From: Bacillus sp. AFS073361
GTDB lineage: Bacteria; Bacillota; Bacilli; Bacillales; Cytobacillaceae
Direction: 5' to 3'
Assembly: GCF_002567005.1 (NCBI RefSeq)
Contig: NZ_NUZU01000039.1
Location: forward strand, 124,001 to 188,000
DNA: 64,000 nt
Of the stretch, positions 43,247-52,746 are shown in pieces. Within the stretch, counting starts at the first letter, position 1. Every line of letters starts with the position of its first letter. The notes beneath the pieces were generated by a model. The model was given only the letters and a program-made list of their open reading frames with translations. It was not told where the DNA came from and did not search any database. The position numbers and the translations under genes were made by a program.

Positions 43247-43899
43247 TCAGTCGCCAACCTCCGTTCAAGACGAGTAAGCAGGAAGCTTAAAGAAAGTGTT
43301 AACACGAGATAAATAACTGCTGCCGCAAGATACGGTTCCCATACACGGAAATATTGTCCTTGCATAGCTCGTCCCCAATACATTAATTCAGGGGCTGCAA
43401 TGAGAGCCGCTAATGATGACTCTTTAATTAGAACGATAAATTCATTGCCAAGCGGCGGAATCATTCGCTTAAACGCTTGCGGCAGAATGACAAAACGCAT
43501 GGATTGTACATGGTTCATCCCTAATGAACGGGCAGCCTCCATTTGCCCGCGATCAATCGATTGAATCCCCGCACGAAAGATTTCAGCTATATAGGCGGCA
43601 GCATTTAATGATAGAGTAAGAATAGCAGCTAAAACGGGACTGGTTTCATCAAGAAAAAGAGGAACAACAGCAAAATGGATTAATAATATCTGAACAAGTA
43701 AAGGTGTCCCGCGAAAAAAAGTAATGTAAATCGTAAACGGCCAAGCGAGGAGCCTATTTTTCATCATTTTTCCTAATCCGATAAATAAGCCAAGAACAGT
43801 ACCAATCAAAATACTTGCGATGGAAAGCCCAATAGTTAGAAGTGTTCCTTTTAGGAAAAATGGAGCGTATTCAACTAATATATCCCAACGAAAATCCAT
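43243..43899 (-). CDS. Polar amino acid ABC transporter permease (GlnP-type)
   Basis: 218 residues, HisM/GlnP family; [17 protein letters not shown] and the EAA loop [21 protein letters not shown]. Start ATG 43899 behind AGGGGGA; nine upstream codons rejected. It sits between binding-protein and ATPase genes, with an attenuator hairpin after the binding-protein gene. Confidence 0.9.
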   Translation of the reverse strand: MDFRWDILVEYAPFFLKGTLLTIGLSIASILIGTVLGLFIGLGKMMKNRLLAWPFTIYITFFRGTPLLVQILLIHFAVVPLFLDETSPVLAAILTLSLNAAAYIAEIFRAGIQSIDRGQMEAARSLGMNHVQSMRFVILPQAFKRMIPPLGNEFIVLIKESSLAALIAAPELMYWGRAMQGQYFRVWEPYLAAAVIYLVLTLSLSFLLTRLERRLATE

Positions 43900-43949
43900 A
43901 AAATAAATCCCCCTATTAAACGACAAGCTAATTATTCTATTCTAACTAG

Positions 43950-43987
43950 CAAAAATTGCGTAACTGCTTGGTTAAGAGTTACGCAAT
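43950..43987 (-). terminator. Intra-operon attenuator between binding protein and permease genes
   Basis: Minus-strand 11-bp perfect stem ATTGCGTAACT / AGTTACGCAAT followed by TTTTGC. Probably lets only part of the transcripts continue into the permease gene. Confidence 0.75.
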
Positions 43988-44001
43988 TCATTCAGCGATG
44001 T

Positions 44002-44832
44002 TTACTTCTGTTGATCTTTTAAGATTTGTGTATCTGGTTCTACTTTAAACCACTTTTTGTATACTTCTGAATAGGTCCCGTTATCAATTACTGCTTTTAC
44101 TGCCTTATCAAAGTCTGCTTTAATCTTGCTGCCTTTAGGGAACATAAGTCCATAAAATTCTTTTGCAAATGCGGCTGAATCTTCAATAACAACAAAATTA
44201 TCTTTAGGATTGTTTTTTGCATATTCTTCGATAACTGTGTTATCTGCGACTACAGCATCTGCCCCACCGCTTTTCAATTCCAAGATTGCTAGATTATTAT
44301 TTTCAAATTTTTTGATTTTATCACTATTTTTTCCTAATAGACCTTCAACAGCTTCTTGTCCAGTTGTAGCATTCTGAACGGCAATCGTTTTATTATTCTT
44401 TAGATCAGCTGCGCTCTTAATGTCACTATCTTTTGGAACGAGGATTTTGTTGGTTGATAAAAAGTATGGCACTGAAAAATCATAGGATTGTTTTCTTTCA
44501 TCATTAATCGTGATGGCAGAAATACCAATGTCAGCAATTTTTTTATCTAATTCAACAAAGATTGGATCCCAGCCGACATGTTCAACCTTCACTTTATAGC
44601 CTGCTTCTTTTGCCACTGCATTGATAAAATCGATATCAAAACCGACAACTTCTCCCTTATCCTGGTATTCAAACGGTGCATAGGCAGCATCTGTTACCAC
44701 GCGCAGTGTTTTCTTTTCAGTGTCTCCTCCTTCTTTTGTTCCCGTGCTTGTACTTTTACTAGTACCACAAGCTGACAAAACTAAAAGAAGTGCAACCATT
44801 AAAAATGTTGAAAATAATTTAAAATTCTTCAT
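44002..44832 (-). CDS. Polar amino acid-binding lipoprotein
   Basis: 276 residues. Lipobox LLVLSAC (Cys 22), then an SBP family 3 fold (YAPFEYQDKGEVVGFDIDFI, ISAITINDERKQSYDFSVPYF). ATG 44832 behind GGGGG. Highest-expressed member of the operon if the attenuator works. The ligand is unknown. Confidence 0.9.
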   Translation of the reverse strand: MKNFKLFSTFLMVALLLVLSACGTSKSTSTGTKEGGDTEKKTLRVVTDAAYAPFEYQDKGEVVGFDIDFINAVAKEAGYKVKVEHVGWDPIFVELDKKIADIGISAITINDERKQSYDFSVPYFLSTNKILVPKDSDIKSAADLKNNKTIAVQNATTGQEAVEGLLGKNSDKIKKFENNNLAILELKSGGADAVVADNTVIEEYAKNNPKDNFVVIEDSAAFAKEFYGLMFPKGSKIKADFDKAVKAVIDNGTYSEVYKKWFKVEPDTQILKDQQK

Positions 44833-45173
44833 TTTTCAGACCCCCAATGTTTTTTTTGAAAAGTATTTTTTAAAAATTTTAATAATATTTTGAATATAAA
44901 TGATTATAACCCGATTTTATTATATATTCAATATTTAAATAATTTACTATTTTAATACTGTAATTAACTAAAGTATTAACATTGTAGAATAATTTCTTTG
45001 GTTGATTTCCGACTTAATCGTTGGATGATTTTGAGATGACTCCGGTTATCTTATTTTTATTCATAGGGCTAAATATCTAAAATGACATTCCCTGTCTATG
45101 GGCATTCGCCGTTACTCCTTACCCATACCTACATAATCTATAGGGTATTTACAACATAAGGAGAGATGCCTAA
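44833..45173. other. Divergent intergenic region, AT-rich
   Basis: About 340 bp, very AT-rich near the ABC operon. Holds promoters for the divergent operons; no T-box, riboswitch or strong operator is recognised, and no gene. Confidence 0.5.
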
Positions 45174-45527
45174 ATGAATCCGTATGGTCTTTATCAAACC
45201 CCTCAAATGCCGATGGAATATAATACCTATGTTCAACCTGAACCAATGAATTACTATGTACAACCAGAACAAGTGAATTACTATGAACAACCAGAACCAT
45301 TTAATCCCTATCTACCAGAACAATATGACCCGGCAAGACAGCCACAACAAGTTGAGCGCAGACTGAATCAATTGGAGCGGCAAAATGAACGGCAAGAAAG
45401 AGAGATCAATCAACTACAACGTCAAGTAGCACAACTCGACCGCAGACTTCAACGAGTAAATCAACGTCTTCGTGCTGTTGAAAGAAGATTCAACTTCCCA
45501 TTCACTCCATTTGATGGAGAATATTAA
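45174..45527 (+). CDS. Low-complexity/coiled-coil protein
   Basis: 117 residues in two parts. Residues 1-55 are rich in Pro, Tyr, Gln, Asn and Glu, with three near-repeats around VQPEPMNYY, VQPEQVNYY and EQPEPFNPY. Residues 58-108 form a strong Arg/Gln-rich coiled coil (QVERRLNQLERQNERQEREI). ATG follows AAGGAGAG. The composition resembles spore-associated Bacillus proteins, but no family is recognised, so no role is assigned. A terminator follows. Confidence 0.75.
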   Translation: MNPYGLYQTPQMPMEYNTYVQPEPMNYYVQPEQVNYYEQPEPFNPYLPEQYDPARQPQQVERRLNQLERQNERQEREINQLQRQVAQLDRRLQRVNQRLRAVERRFNFPFTPFDGEY

Positions 45528-45539
45528 AAAGACTTTCAC

Positions 45540-45567
45540 AGAACCGGGCACATGTCCGGTTCTTTTA
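45540..45567 (+). terminator. Terminator of the coiled-coil protein gene
   Basis: Stem AGAACCGG / CCGGTTCT followed by TTTACAT. Confidence 0.8.
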
Positions 45568-45712
45568 CATACTGAAGGAAAAATTGGAAGGTTTTTTACC
45601 AATTTGAAGGACGATGTTAAAATCCTGTTAGGATATCTTACAAATCCACTGACAGGGAGCGAAAATTCAGTTAACTTTTCTATATAAACCTCAAGAGAAA
45701 GGAAGATTTCAA

Positions 45713-45850
45713 ATGTATCGAAGAAATGATATTAAGCTCGCTGAAAGAATCCTTCAATTAGATAAATTAAGGGATGAGTTGTATGAAGAACTCATGAAAA
45801 CAATGGGCTCCCAAGCGAACGAACTTTTAAGGAGATTACAAAATTACTAA
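45713..45850 (+). CDS. Small helical protein (45 aa)
   Basis: ATG 45713 behind GAAAGGAAG; the product begins MYRRNDIKLAERILQLDKLR and is an amphipathic helical peptide. It has the general shape of Spo0E-type small proteins but lacks the SQELD motif, so that assignment is not made. It lies 26 bp upstream of a FbpA-like gene and is likely co-transcribed with it. Confidence 0.6.
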   Translation: MYRRNDIKLAERILQLDKLRDELYEELMKTMGSQANELLRRLQNY

Positions 45851-45876
45851 TTTCTATTTGAAAAGGGGGAAGAAGG

Positions 45877-46044
45877 TTGACAACACGCTTAAGGAAAGGA
45901 CTCGAGCGCCTTAGACAGTTTTATCTAAGAAAGTTGCTAGAATCAGGAACCACTGATTTTACACATCAAGAACTACACTCCCTTACCTTCTCAGAATTAG
46001 AAAGATTGTACAACAAAACATTCTCCTCAGCTGATTTAAAATAA
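45877..46044 (+). CDS. FbpA-like small basic protein (55 aa)
   Basis: TTG 45877, preceded by GGGGGAAG. The pattern LRKGLERLRQFYLRKLLESG then LHSLTFSELERLYN matches the Fur-regulated basic protein FbpA family (LRK..E..R.FY..KL...G / L..LTL.EL...Y). FbpA assists the iron-sparing response in B. subtilis. No Fur box was recognised upstream, so iron control here is unproven. Confidence 0.55.
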   Translation: MTTRLRKGLERLRQFYLRKLLESGTTDFTHQELHSLTFSELERLYNKTFSSADLK

Positions 46045-46100
46045 TTTTCATTATTACTTATTTTGACAAACAAGCAAAATAGTATGATAACCTAGTCCTA

Positions 46101-46117
46101 TGTTAGAAAATATAACA
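46101..46117. promoter_or_regulatory. TnrA/GlnR box upstream of tnrA
   Basis: TGTTAGAAAATATAACA matches TGTNANAWWWTNTNACA at all 17 positions, about 80 bp upstream of tnrA. Autoregulation is expected. Confidence 0.85.
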
Positions 46118-46182
46118 TAATATAATACTATGAAAAGGATTTATAACTAATTGTATACAATAGGGTGTGGTGAGCGACAAAA

Positions 46183-46512
46183 ATGGGAAAAGAAATCTCT
46201 TATAAAGATAAAAAAGTAATAACTATAGGCATCGTCAGAGATCTCACTGGTCTATCCGAACGGCAAATCCGATACTATGAAGAACGAAAGTTAATTTTCC
46301 CCGAAAGGTCTGCGGGTGGAAGCCGTAAGTTTTCTTTTTCAGACGTGGAATTGTTGATGGAGATTGCTAATAAAATCGAAGATGGCATTCAAACACACGA
46401 TATTAGGAAGGAAATGCTTCGTGAACAAAAGAAACACAACGAAGAACAGATTCGCAGGCAAATGATCCAAGGGCAACTAAATGCCCAATTCGGTTTACGA
46501 AAAAAGTCATGA
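46183..46512 (+). CDS. tnrA: Nitrogen regulator TnrA (MerR family)
   Basis: 109 residues. MerR-type HTH with [20 protein letters not shown], nearly identical in pattern to B. subtilis TnrA. The short C-terminus contains GQLNAQFG, the segment that binds feedback-inhibited glutamine synthetase; TnrA is distinguished from GlnR by this tail and by the SYKDKKVI N-terminus. Activates nitrogen-scavenging genes in nitrogen limitation. Followed by its own terminator and then by amtB, a classical target. Confidence 0.9.
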   Translation: MGKEISYKDKKVITIGIVRDLTGLSERQIRYYEERKLIFPERSAGGSRKFSFSDVELLMEIANKIEDGIQTHDIRKEMLREQKKHNEEQIRRQMIQGQLNAQFGLRKKS

Positions 46513-46525
46513 AGAAACCATTATG

Positions 46526-46559
46526 ATCCCATTCCTTCAATAAAGGAATGGGATTTTTC
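46526..46559 (+). terminator. Terminator of tnrA
   Basis: Stem ATCCCATTCCTT / AAGGAATGGGAT followed by TTTTTC. Confidence 0.9.
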
Positions 46560-46621
46560 ATCCTTTCTCGGTACATCAATCTGTCTATAACTTAAGGCAA
46601 ATGACCATTTTTCAAAATCCA

Positions 46622-46638
46622 TGTTAGATAATCTCCCA
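46622..46638. promoter_or_regulatory. TnrA box upstream of amtB
   Basis: TGTTAGATAATCTCCCA matches the TnrA consensus at 16 of 17 positions. A second dyad, TGTTAAGAATATTAACA, at 46688-46704 matches less well (15 of 17). Confidence 0.65.
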
Positions 46639-46725
46639 AACTTATAGAAACCATTCTAAAATCATGTAAGAATACTAACATACCAAATGTTAAGAATATT
46701 AACATCATTTTAAAGGGGGAGAAAA

Positions 46726-47985
46726 ATGGATACTACATTCTTAATGAATAGCCTTTGGGTAATGGTGGGAGCAGTACTTGTTATCTTAATGATCGGAGGT
46801 TTTATCCTCTTAGAAACAGGGTCAACTCGAATGAAAAATGCAGGACATATTGCAGGGAAAACAATTCTAACCTTCGGAATTGGCTCGATCGTATTTTGGG
46901 CAGTAGGATATGGACTAATTTTCGGTAAAGGTAATCCGCTGATTGGTTTCTCCGATTTCTTTTATTCAGGCTATGACGTTGATGGATTGCCACTTTCTGG
47001 TGCCGTATTCTTTTTATTCCAATTAGCTTTTTCAGGGATTTCGTTAACGATTGCGTTCGGCGGTTTTGCAGAACGAGCTAAATTAGGTGCATACCTTGTA
47101 TTTGCTTTACTTTTCTCAGTCATTGTCTATCCGCCAATTGCTCACTGGATTTGGGGCGGCGGCTGGTTAGCAGAGCACGGGAAACAAGATTTCGCCGGTT
47201 CTACTGTGGTTCACTTAACAGGGGCCATGGCAGCTTTTGCAGCTACGATTCTATTAAAACCACGTATTGGGAAATTCAACAAAGATGGCTCAGCTAATAA
47301 TCTAGCTGGTCATAACCAAGTATTCACAGCACTAAGCGTATTGCTATTATGGGTTGGCTGGTTTGGTTTTAACGCAGGCAGTACATTATCTGTTGATAAA
47401 GCGTTCTTTGGATTTGTTGCTGTTAATACGAACCTAGCCGCAGCGGCCGGAACGGTAGCAGCGATGATTGTCTCTTGGATAGTACTCGGAAAAGCTGATG
47501 TTCCAATGATGTTAAACGGAGCCTTGGCAGGGCTAGTTGCTATTACTGCTTCTTGTGCTTTTGTAGATACATGGGCCGCCGTCTTAATTGGTTTTATCGC
47601 AGGAATTCTTGTTTTTTACAGCATTCGCTTTTTTGAAAACAGAGGCATTGATGATCCTATCGCTGCTCTTTCAGTACATGGTACTGCCGGCGTCTGGGGA
47701 ACGTTATCGACTGGTTTCTTCGCTACAAAAGAATTAGCAACAGTCGGAAAGCCAGGATTATTTTACGGGGGCGGTTTACACCAGCTCGGTATTCAAGCAC
47801 TCGGAGTATTCACATGTGCCGCATTTGCCTTTATTGTCTCCTACATCCTCCTTGCCCTTATGAAAAAGTTTATGAATGGCTTGCGTGTTACAGAAGAAGA
47901 AGAGATTATTGGATTAGATATGAGTGAACACGGAAGCTATGGTTATCCAGAATTAGTGAAGGCAGAACAAACAAAAGCTTTTTAA
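46726..47985 (+). CDS. amtB: Ammonium transporter (AmtB/NrgA)
   Basis: 419 residues, 11 membrane helices. Signatures GFILLETGSTRMKNAGH, FAGSTVVHLTGAMAAFAA (phenylalanine gate region) and late DDPIAALSVHGTAGVWGTL with conserved His. Conducts ammonium/ammonia in nitrogen limitation. ATG 46726 follows AAAGGGGGAG. Unusually, no glnK (nrgB) follows; instead a DUF294 nucleotidyltransferase and an exonuclease gene follow behind a weak terminator. Confidence 0.93.
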   Translation: MDTTFLMNSLWVMVGAVLVILMIGGFILLETGSTRMKNAGHIAGKTILTFGIGSIVFWAVGYGLIFGKGNPLIGFSDFFYSGYDVDGLPLSGAVFFLFQLAFSGISLTIAFGGFAERAKLGAYLVFALLFSVIVYPPIAHWIWGGGWLAEHGKQDFAGSTVVHLTGAMAAFAATILLKPRIGKFNKDGSANNLAGHNQVFTALSVLLLWVGWFGFNAGSTLSVDKAFFGFVAVNTNLAAAAGTVAAMIVSWIVLGKADVPMMLNGALAGLVAITASCAFVDTWAAVLIGFIAGILVFYSIRFFENRGIDDPIAALSVHGTAGVWGTLSTGFFATKELATVGKPGLFYGGGLHQLGIQALGVFTCAAFAFIVSYILLALMKKFMNGLRVTEEEEIIGLDMSEHGSYGYPELVKAEQTKAF

Positions 47986-47998
47986 ATATTTATGAAAA

Positions 47999-48035
47999 GT
48001 GCAAGTCCTTTCTGGCTTGCACCTTTCTACACTTT
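47999..48035 (+). terminator. Weak terminator/attenuator after amtB
   Basis: Stem GTGCAAG / CTTGCAC; the following tract is CTTTCTACACTTTTT, so it is likely leaky and lets some transcripts reach the DUF294 gene. Confidence 0.6.
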
Positions 48036-48055
48036 TTAAGTGGAGGTGAACAAAC

Positions 48056-49012
48056 ATGAAGTGCGATACCTATTCTGCGATTGCTGAATACAAGAATACC
48101 CAGATGAAAGAAGCTGCCAAGGATCACTTCCAATTGAACCAGCTTCACGACAACATAATCAAAAAGGTCTTAGAAATCTCAATGAAGGAAATTCAAATAC
48201 GGAATGGACCTCTTCCATGCCCCTTCTCGTTCTTTGTCATGGGGAGCGCCGGCCGCTTTGAACAATCGGTTTGGAGTGACCAAGACCACGGCATTATTTA
48301 CCTTGATTCATCCTCAGATGCAAAAGCATATTTTTTGTCATTAGGAAAGGAAATATCAAAAGGTTTGTATCAGGCTGGTTATCCTTATTGCGATGGCGGT
48401 GTGATGTCAGGCAATCCATTCTGGTGCAAATCACAAGCTGAATGGGAAAAACAAATTCTGAACTGGGCCGCCGACGCGTCATGGGAATCGTTACGGTATC
48501 TTTTAATTTTTATCGACGGACGCTCTATTTATGGTCACCATCGCCTAATAGAACAACTAAAATCATATACTTATTTAACCATTCAAAAAGAACAGATTCT
48601 TCCAAGGTTTTATCATAATACTCTTCATTTTAAAAAAGGGATTGGTGTCTTAGGACAGCTTTTAGTGGAGACTCACGGAATTCATGCCGGATCCTTAAAT
48701 ATAAAGGAAACTGCCTTCTTCCCTTACATCAATGCAGCCCGTCTATTGGCAATGAAAGATCATGTCTTAGAAACCACTACCCTCTCAAGACTCGACAAAC
48801 TCCGAATTCATGACAAGAAGATCTATCAAGACATGTTTTTAAAACTGTTAACCTATCGCCTTCAATTTTCTACCCATTCTGACTATGAATCTGGACACTA
48901 TGTACCGGTTGATAAACTAAGAAAAGATCAAAAAAATGAACTAAAAGAAATCATCAAGAATGGTGTCGCACTGAACCAACACGCCGGAAAACTTATCGAA
49001 AAGGAGGGATAA
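48056..49012 (+). CDS. DUF294 nucleotidyltransferase (GlnD-like core)
   Basis: 318 residues. The catalytic nucleotidyltransferase motif FVMGSAGRFEQSVWSDQDHG (GSxGR...DxD) sits near residues 61-80, and a DUF294_C-like helical C-terminus follows. No CBS or cNMP domain is present, unlike many homologues. The core is related to GlnD uridylyltransferases. ATG 48056 follows GGAGGTG. It abuts the exonuclease gene (1-bp gap). Position behind amtB suggests a nitrogen link (inference). Confidence 0.82.
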   Translation: MKCDTYSAIAEYKNTQMKEAAKDHFQLNQLHDNIIKKVLEISMKEIQIRNGPLPCPFSFFVMGSAGRFEQSVWSDQDHGIIYLDSSSDAKAYFLSLGKEISKGLYQAGYPYCDGGVMSGNPFWCKSQAEWEKQILNWAADASWESLRYLLIFIDGRSIYGHHRLIEQLKSYTYLTIQKEQILPRFYHNTLHFKKGIGVLGQLLVETHGIHAGSLNIKETAFFPYINAARLLAMKDHVLETTTLSRLDKLRIHDKKIYQDMFLKLLTYRLQFSTHSDYESGHYVPVDKLRKDQKNELKEIIKNGVALNQHAGKLIEKEG

Positions 49013-49013
49013 A

Positions 49014-49745
49014 ATGAAAATCAATGATTTAGCACAATACCTTAGACAAATTTCCGGCAGGGTTAGTTCTAATATCTATGCAGGCATTCAAGGACAAGCC
49101 AAACCACAACAGCTTTCCTTTGTCCGACAACTTCAAAAAGAAATGAAAGAAAAAAATAACTTGTCCACTCCCCTTAATGAATTAGAAGTGGTCGTATTCG
49201 ATTTAGAAACGACGGGGTTCTATCCAGAAAAGGGTGATTATGTCCTTTCAATCGGAGCAGTGAAAATGGTCGGTCCTCATATAAGGAATCATGATACTTT
49301 TTATTCGCTCATCAAATCAGACCTTCCTTTATCCGATGAAATCTCAACTTTAACAAAGATTCAGGAGGGGCAATTACGTGATGCTCCCATTGCCAGAGAT
49401 GTCTTACTCCAATTTTTCAACTATTCACAAAGTCATATTCTTGTCGCACACCACTCCAACCATGAAAAGTCCTTTATGCAGAAAATGACTTGGGATCTCT
49501 TAAAGACACGATTTGAACATCGAATCATCGATACATCCTTCTTAATACGACTTTCGGACCCATCTATGAAATCTCTACCGCTTGAAGATGTATGTGATCG
49601 ATGCGGGATTGCCATAAAAGATCGTCACCACGCACTTGGCGATGCCCTAATGACCGCGCAAATTTGGGGGAGCTATTTACACCAAGCTCAAATAAAGGGA
49701 TATAGTAATTTACAGGAAGTGTATGAACATCTCGCAAAGCTTTGA
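49014..49745 (+). CDS. DnaQ/PolC-type 3'-5' exonuclease (DEDDh)
   Basis: 243 residues. DEDDh motifs: FDLETTGFYPEKGD (Exo I), a LVAHHSNHEKSF segment (Exo II) and HHALGDALMTAQIW (Exo III). About 60 N-terminal residues precede the nuclease domain. Pairs of DUF294 and DEDDh genes recur in bacteria; their joint substrate is unknown. ATG 49014 follows GGAGGGATAAA, with the upstream gene ending in the same bases. Confidence 0.87.
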   Translation: MKINDLAQYLRQISGRVSSNIYAGIQGQAKPQQLSFVRQLQKEMKEKNNLSTPLNELEVVVFDLETTGFYPEKGDYVLSIGAVKMVGPHIRNHDTFYSLIKSDLPLSDEISTLTKIQEGQLRDAPIARDVLLQFFNYSQSHILVAHHSNHEKSFMQKMTWDLLKTRFEHRIIDTSFLIRLSDPSMKSLPLEDVCDRCGIAIKDRHHALGDALMTAQIWGSYLHQAQIKGYSNLQEVYEHLAKL

Positions 49746-49749
49746 GCCC

Positions 49750-49778
49750 AAAAACACTATTTCAAACTAGTGTTTTTT
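49750..49778 (+). terminator. Terminator of the amtB/DUF294/exonuclease region
   Basis: Stem AAAACACTA / TAGTGTTTT followed by further T. Confidence 0.88.
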
Positions 49779-49948
49779 GGTAAATTTCTAAAAGTTTACA
49801 ACGTGAAATCCTCTCAACTTTGTAACACCTCTATCTTACTTACCTCTGATTATCTCCCCATTTACAATCCTTAGCTCTGTCAAAATAACTTAAAAATAAA
49901 AAAATTTTAAAAAACTTTTCTTTGCTGTTTTCCTTATTAGAACAATAA

Positions 49949-49962
49949 TGTAAACGCTAACA
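49949..49962 (+). promoter_or_regulatory. cre (CcpA) site upstream of ilvE
   Basis: TGTAAACGCTAACA matches TGWAANCGNTNWCA at 14 of 14 positions, roughly 78 bp upstream of the predicted start site. An upstream cre is the arrangement by which CcpA activates ilv-leu in B. subtilis. Confidence 0.8.
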
Positions 49963-49998
49963 ATATTTTTGATTTATTTGAATTGTCAGATTTTTATG

Positions 49999-50027
49999 TT
50001 GACCATGTTTTCGATTGGTTGTATGAT
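49999..50027 (+). promoter_or_regulatory. Promoter of the ilv-leu operon (ilvE)
   Basis: TTGACC and TATGAT with a 17-bp spacer. The ~120-base leader that follows holds a weak hairpin (50059-50091) followed by a TTCTTTTTTT run, possibly an attenuator; no T-box is present at this promoter. Confidence 0.7.
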
Positions 50028-50155
50028 TATCGAAAATAATCATTCAATTCATTAAGTGCCATCGCTCCCCATCATTTGGAGAAGGGTATGGTAATTCTTT
50101 TTTAAAAATTTTTTAGTCATTTAAAGCGGTCTATCACAAAAGAGGAGTGGTTAAG

Positions 50156-51064
50156 TTGGGGAGTCAATGGATTTTCCTTGACGGTGAGTTCGTCAAGAAA
50201 GAGGATGCTGTAGTATCAGTTTTTGATCATGGTTTTTTATATGGTGATGGAGTATTTGAAGGCATTCGAGTTTATAGCGGTAACGTCTTCCGACTCGGTG
50301 CACACCTAAAGAGACTATTTGAATCAGCACAATCCATTATGCTGAATATTCCTTACACACAAGAGGAAATGACGCAATTAATCGTCGATACAATCAGAAA
50401 AAATCAGCTAGAGAGCGCCTATATTCGTGTCGTTGTTTCTCGTGGAAAAGGGAATCTCGGCCTAGACCCTAAATCCTGCTCAAAGCCAAGTGTCATCATT
50501 ATTGCTGAAGAATTGAGAATGTACCCTAAAGAGTATTACGAACGCGGGATTAAAATTGCATCGGTTGCGAGTCGAAGAAATCGCCCAGATGTTCTAAGTC
50601 CACAAGTTAAATCGTTAAACTACTTAAATAATATTCTTGTTAAATTAGAGGCGAATCAAGCTGGGGTTGAGGAAGCATTAATGCTGAATGATCAAGGTTA
50701 TGTGACCGAAGGCTCCGCTGACAATATCTTTATTGTGAAAAACGGTGTTATCTATACCCCTCCTGTTTATTTAGGAGCACTAGAGGGAATTACCCGGAAC
50801 GCCATCCTTGATGTCGCAATGTCTAAAGGTTATGAGGTTAAAGAATCTCCGTTCACTAGACACGATGTCTATGTAGCAGATGAGGTATTCTTAACTGGAA
50901 CAGCCGTAGAGGTTATTGCTGTTATCGATGTGGATGGCCGTCAGATTAGTGATGGAAAACCCGGTGAGGTTACGAAGGACCTCTTAGAAGAATTTAGAAA
51001 AATTGTAACAACAGACGGTGTGGCTTGTTATCCAGAAGGTGCAAACCACGCAATCGTTAGTTAG
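50156..51064 (+). CDS. ilvE: Branched-chain amino acid aminotransferase
   Basis: 302 residues, fold-type IV PLP enzyme: [19 protein letters not shown] Lys in [20 protein letters not shown] and [11 protein letters not shown]. Last step of Val/Leu/Ile synthesis. Start TTG 50156 is chosen because GAGGAG lies 8 bases upstream; a GTG three codons earlier overlaps that site. First gene of the operon. Confidence 0.92.
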   Translation: MGSQWIFLDGEFVKKEDAVVSVFDHGFLYGDGVFEGIRVYSGNVFRLGAHLKRLFESAQSIMLNIPYTQEEMTQLIVDTIRKNQLESAYIRVVVSRGKGNLGLDPKSCSKPSVIIIAEELRMYPKEYYERGIKIASVASRRNRPDVLSPQVKSLNYLNNILVKLEANQAGVEEALMLNDQGYVTEGSADNIFIVKNGVIYTPPVYLGALEGITRNAILDVAMSKGYEVKESPFTRHDVYVADEVFLTGTAVEVIAVIDVDGRQISDGKPGEVTKDLLEEFRKIVTTDGVACYPEGANHAIVS

Positions 51065-51075
51065 GAGCTAAAAAC

Positions 51076-52746
51076 ATGCGTAGCGATATGATTAAAAAGG
51101 GAATTGATCGGGCACCCCACCGCAGCCTATTATATGCAACCGGGGTCAAAACGAGTGACCTTGAAAAACCGTTTATCGGAGTTTGTAACTCGTTCATTGA
51201 AATTATCCCAGGACACAAACACCTTAATCATTTCGGTGAGATTGTAAAAGAGGCTATTCGCGAAGCAGGCGGTATTCCTTTCGAGTTTAATACAATCGGT
51301 GTAGATGATGGGATTGCAATGGGACATATTGGGATGCGCTATTCCCTCCCAAGTCGCGAATTGATCGCCGATAGTGCCGAAACCGTAATTAATGCACATT
51401 GGTTCGATGGAGTCTTCTACATTCCCAACTGTGACAAGATTACACCAGGTATGCTAATGGCAGCAGCAAGAACCAATGTCCCTTCTGTCTTTGTCTCAGG
51501 CGGGCCGATGGAAGCAGGTGTTTCACCATCGACTGGAAAGAATCTTTCCCTCACTTCTGTTTTTGAAGGTGTTGGGGCTTACCATAACGGAACGATTAGT
51601 CAGCAGCAGCTGCTAGACATTGAAACAAATGCTTGCCCTACTTGCGGTTCATGTTCCGGGATGTTTACAGCCAATTCCATGAACTGCCTAATGGAAGTAT
51701 TAGGAATGACTGTTCCTGGAAATGGAACCATTGTGGCAACTTCTGAAGAAAGACATGAACTTATTCGTCAAGCCGCCAGGTATTTAGTAGAACTTGTCAA
51801 AAAAGATATCCGCCCTCGTGACATTATTACTAGAGAGGCAATTGATAATGCCTTTGCCCTAGATATGGCCATGGGTGGTTCTACAAATACCGTGCTTCAT
51901 ACATTGGCCATTGCCCATGAAGCTGGGATTGATTATGACTTACGTGAGATTAACAAAATTGCTGAGAGAGTTCCTTATCTAGCAAAAATTATGCCAGCAT
52001 CTGATTATTCAATGGATGACATTCATCGTGCAGGCGGTGTTAGTGCCATTATTAATGAACTTTATAAAGTGGAAGGCGCCTTGCATGATAACTGTATTAC
52101 CATTACTGGAAAGACTCTTGCAGAAAATGTGAAGGAAGCAACAATCACGAATGAAACGGTCATCCGGACCAAAGACAATCCATATAGCCCAGTTGGCGGA
52201 CTATCCATCCTTTATGGAAACATTGCTCCTAACGGCAGTGTCATCAAGGTTGGTGCTGTAGATCCTTCCATTAAAACATTCTTAGGTGAAGCAATCGTTT
52301 TTGATTCCCAGGATGAGGCACAAGAAAATATTAATAACGGTACGGTTCAAGCAGGACACGTGGTCGTTATCCGTTATGAAGGTCCAAAAGGCGGACCAGG
52401 AATGCCTGAAATGCTTGCCCCTACTTCCGCGATCATGGGCCGTGGATTAGGGAAAGAAGTTGCCCTAATTACGGATGGTCGCTTCTCAGGTGCAAGCCGC
52501 GGAATTTCCATCGGTCATATTTCACCAGAAGCAGCAGAAGGTGGACCAATTGCTCTTGTTCAAAATGGTGACAAAATCCTAATCGATTTAGAAGCACGCT
52601 CTATTGAACTTCTTGTTGATGATGAAGTTTTAGCAGAACGACAGAAGGCATTTGTGAAACCAGAGCCAAAAATTAAAACTGGTTATCTTGCAAGATATGC
52701 AGCACTTGTTACATCTGCCAATACCGGCGGGATTATGAAAATTTAA
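51076..52746 (+). CDS. ilvD: Dihydroxy-acid dehydratase
   Basis: 556 residues. Fe-S ligands in NCDKITPGM and [37 protein letters not shown] and [11 protein letters not shown] are signatures. Dehydrates dihydroxyisovalerate and dihydroxymethylvalerate. It begins 11 bp after ilvE behind TTAGGAG. It lies upstream of the T-box, so it is not directly under tRNA control. Confidence 0.95.
   Translation: MRSDMIKKGIDRAPHRSLLYATGVKTSDLEKPFIGVCNSFIEIIPGHKHLNHFGEIVKEAIREAGGIPFEFNTIGVDDGIAMGHIGMRYSLPSRELIADSAETVINAHWFDGVFYIPNCDKITPGMLMAAARTNVPSVFVSGGPMEAGVSPSTGKNLSLTSVFEGVGAYHNGTISQQQLLDIETNACPTCGSCSGMFTANSMNCLMEVLGMTVPGNGTIVATSEERHELIRQAARYLVELVKKDIRPRDIITREAIDNAFALDMAMGGSTNTVLHTLAIAHEAGIDYDLREINKIAERVPYLAKIMPASDYSMDDIHRAGGVSAIINELYKVEGALHDNCITITGKTLAENVKEATITNETVIRTKDNPYSPVGGLSILYGNIAPNGSVIKVGAVDPSIKTFLGEAIVFDSQDEAQENINNGTVQAGHVVVIRYEGPKGGPGMPEMLAPTSAIMGRGLGKEVALITDGRFSGASRGISIGHISPEAAEGGPIALVQNGDKILIDLEARSIELLVDDEVLAERQKAFVKPEPKIKTGYLARYAALVTSANTGGIMKI

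Noticed and set aside
45713-45850. Spo0E-type phosphatase
   Set aside because: Right size and helical pattern, but the diagnostic SQELD motif is absent.
49981-49995. CodY-like box AATTGTCAGATTTTT upstream of ilvE
   Set aside because: Only 11 of 15 matches to AATTTTCWGAAAATT; too weak in AT-rich sequence to list as a feature.
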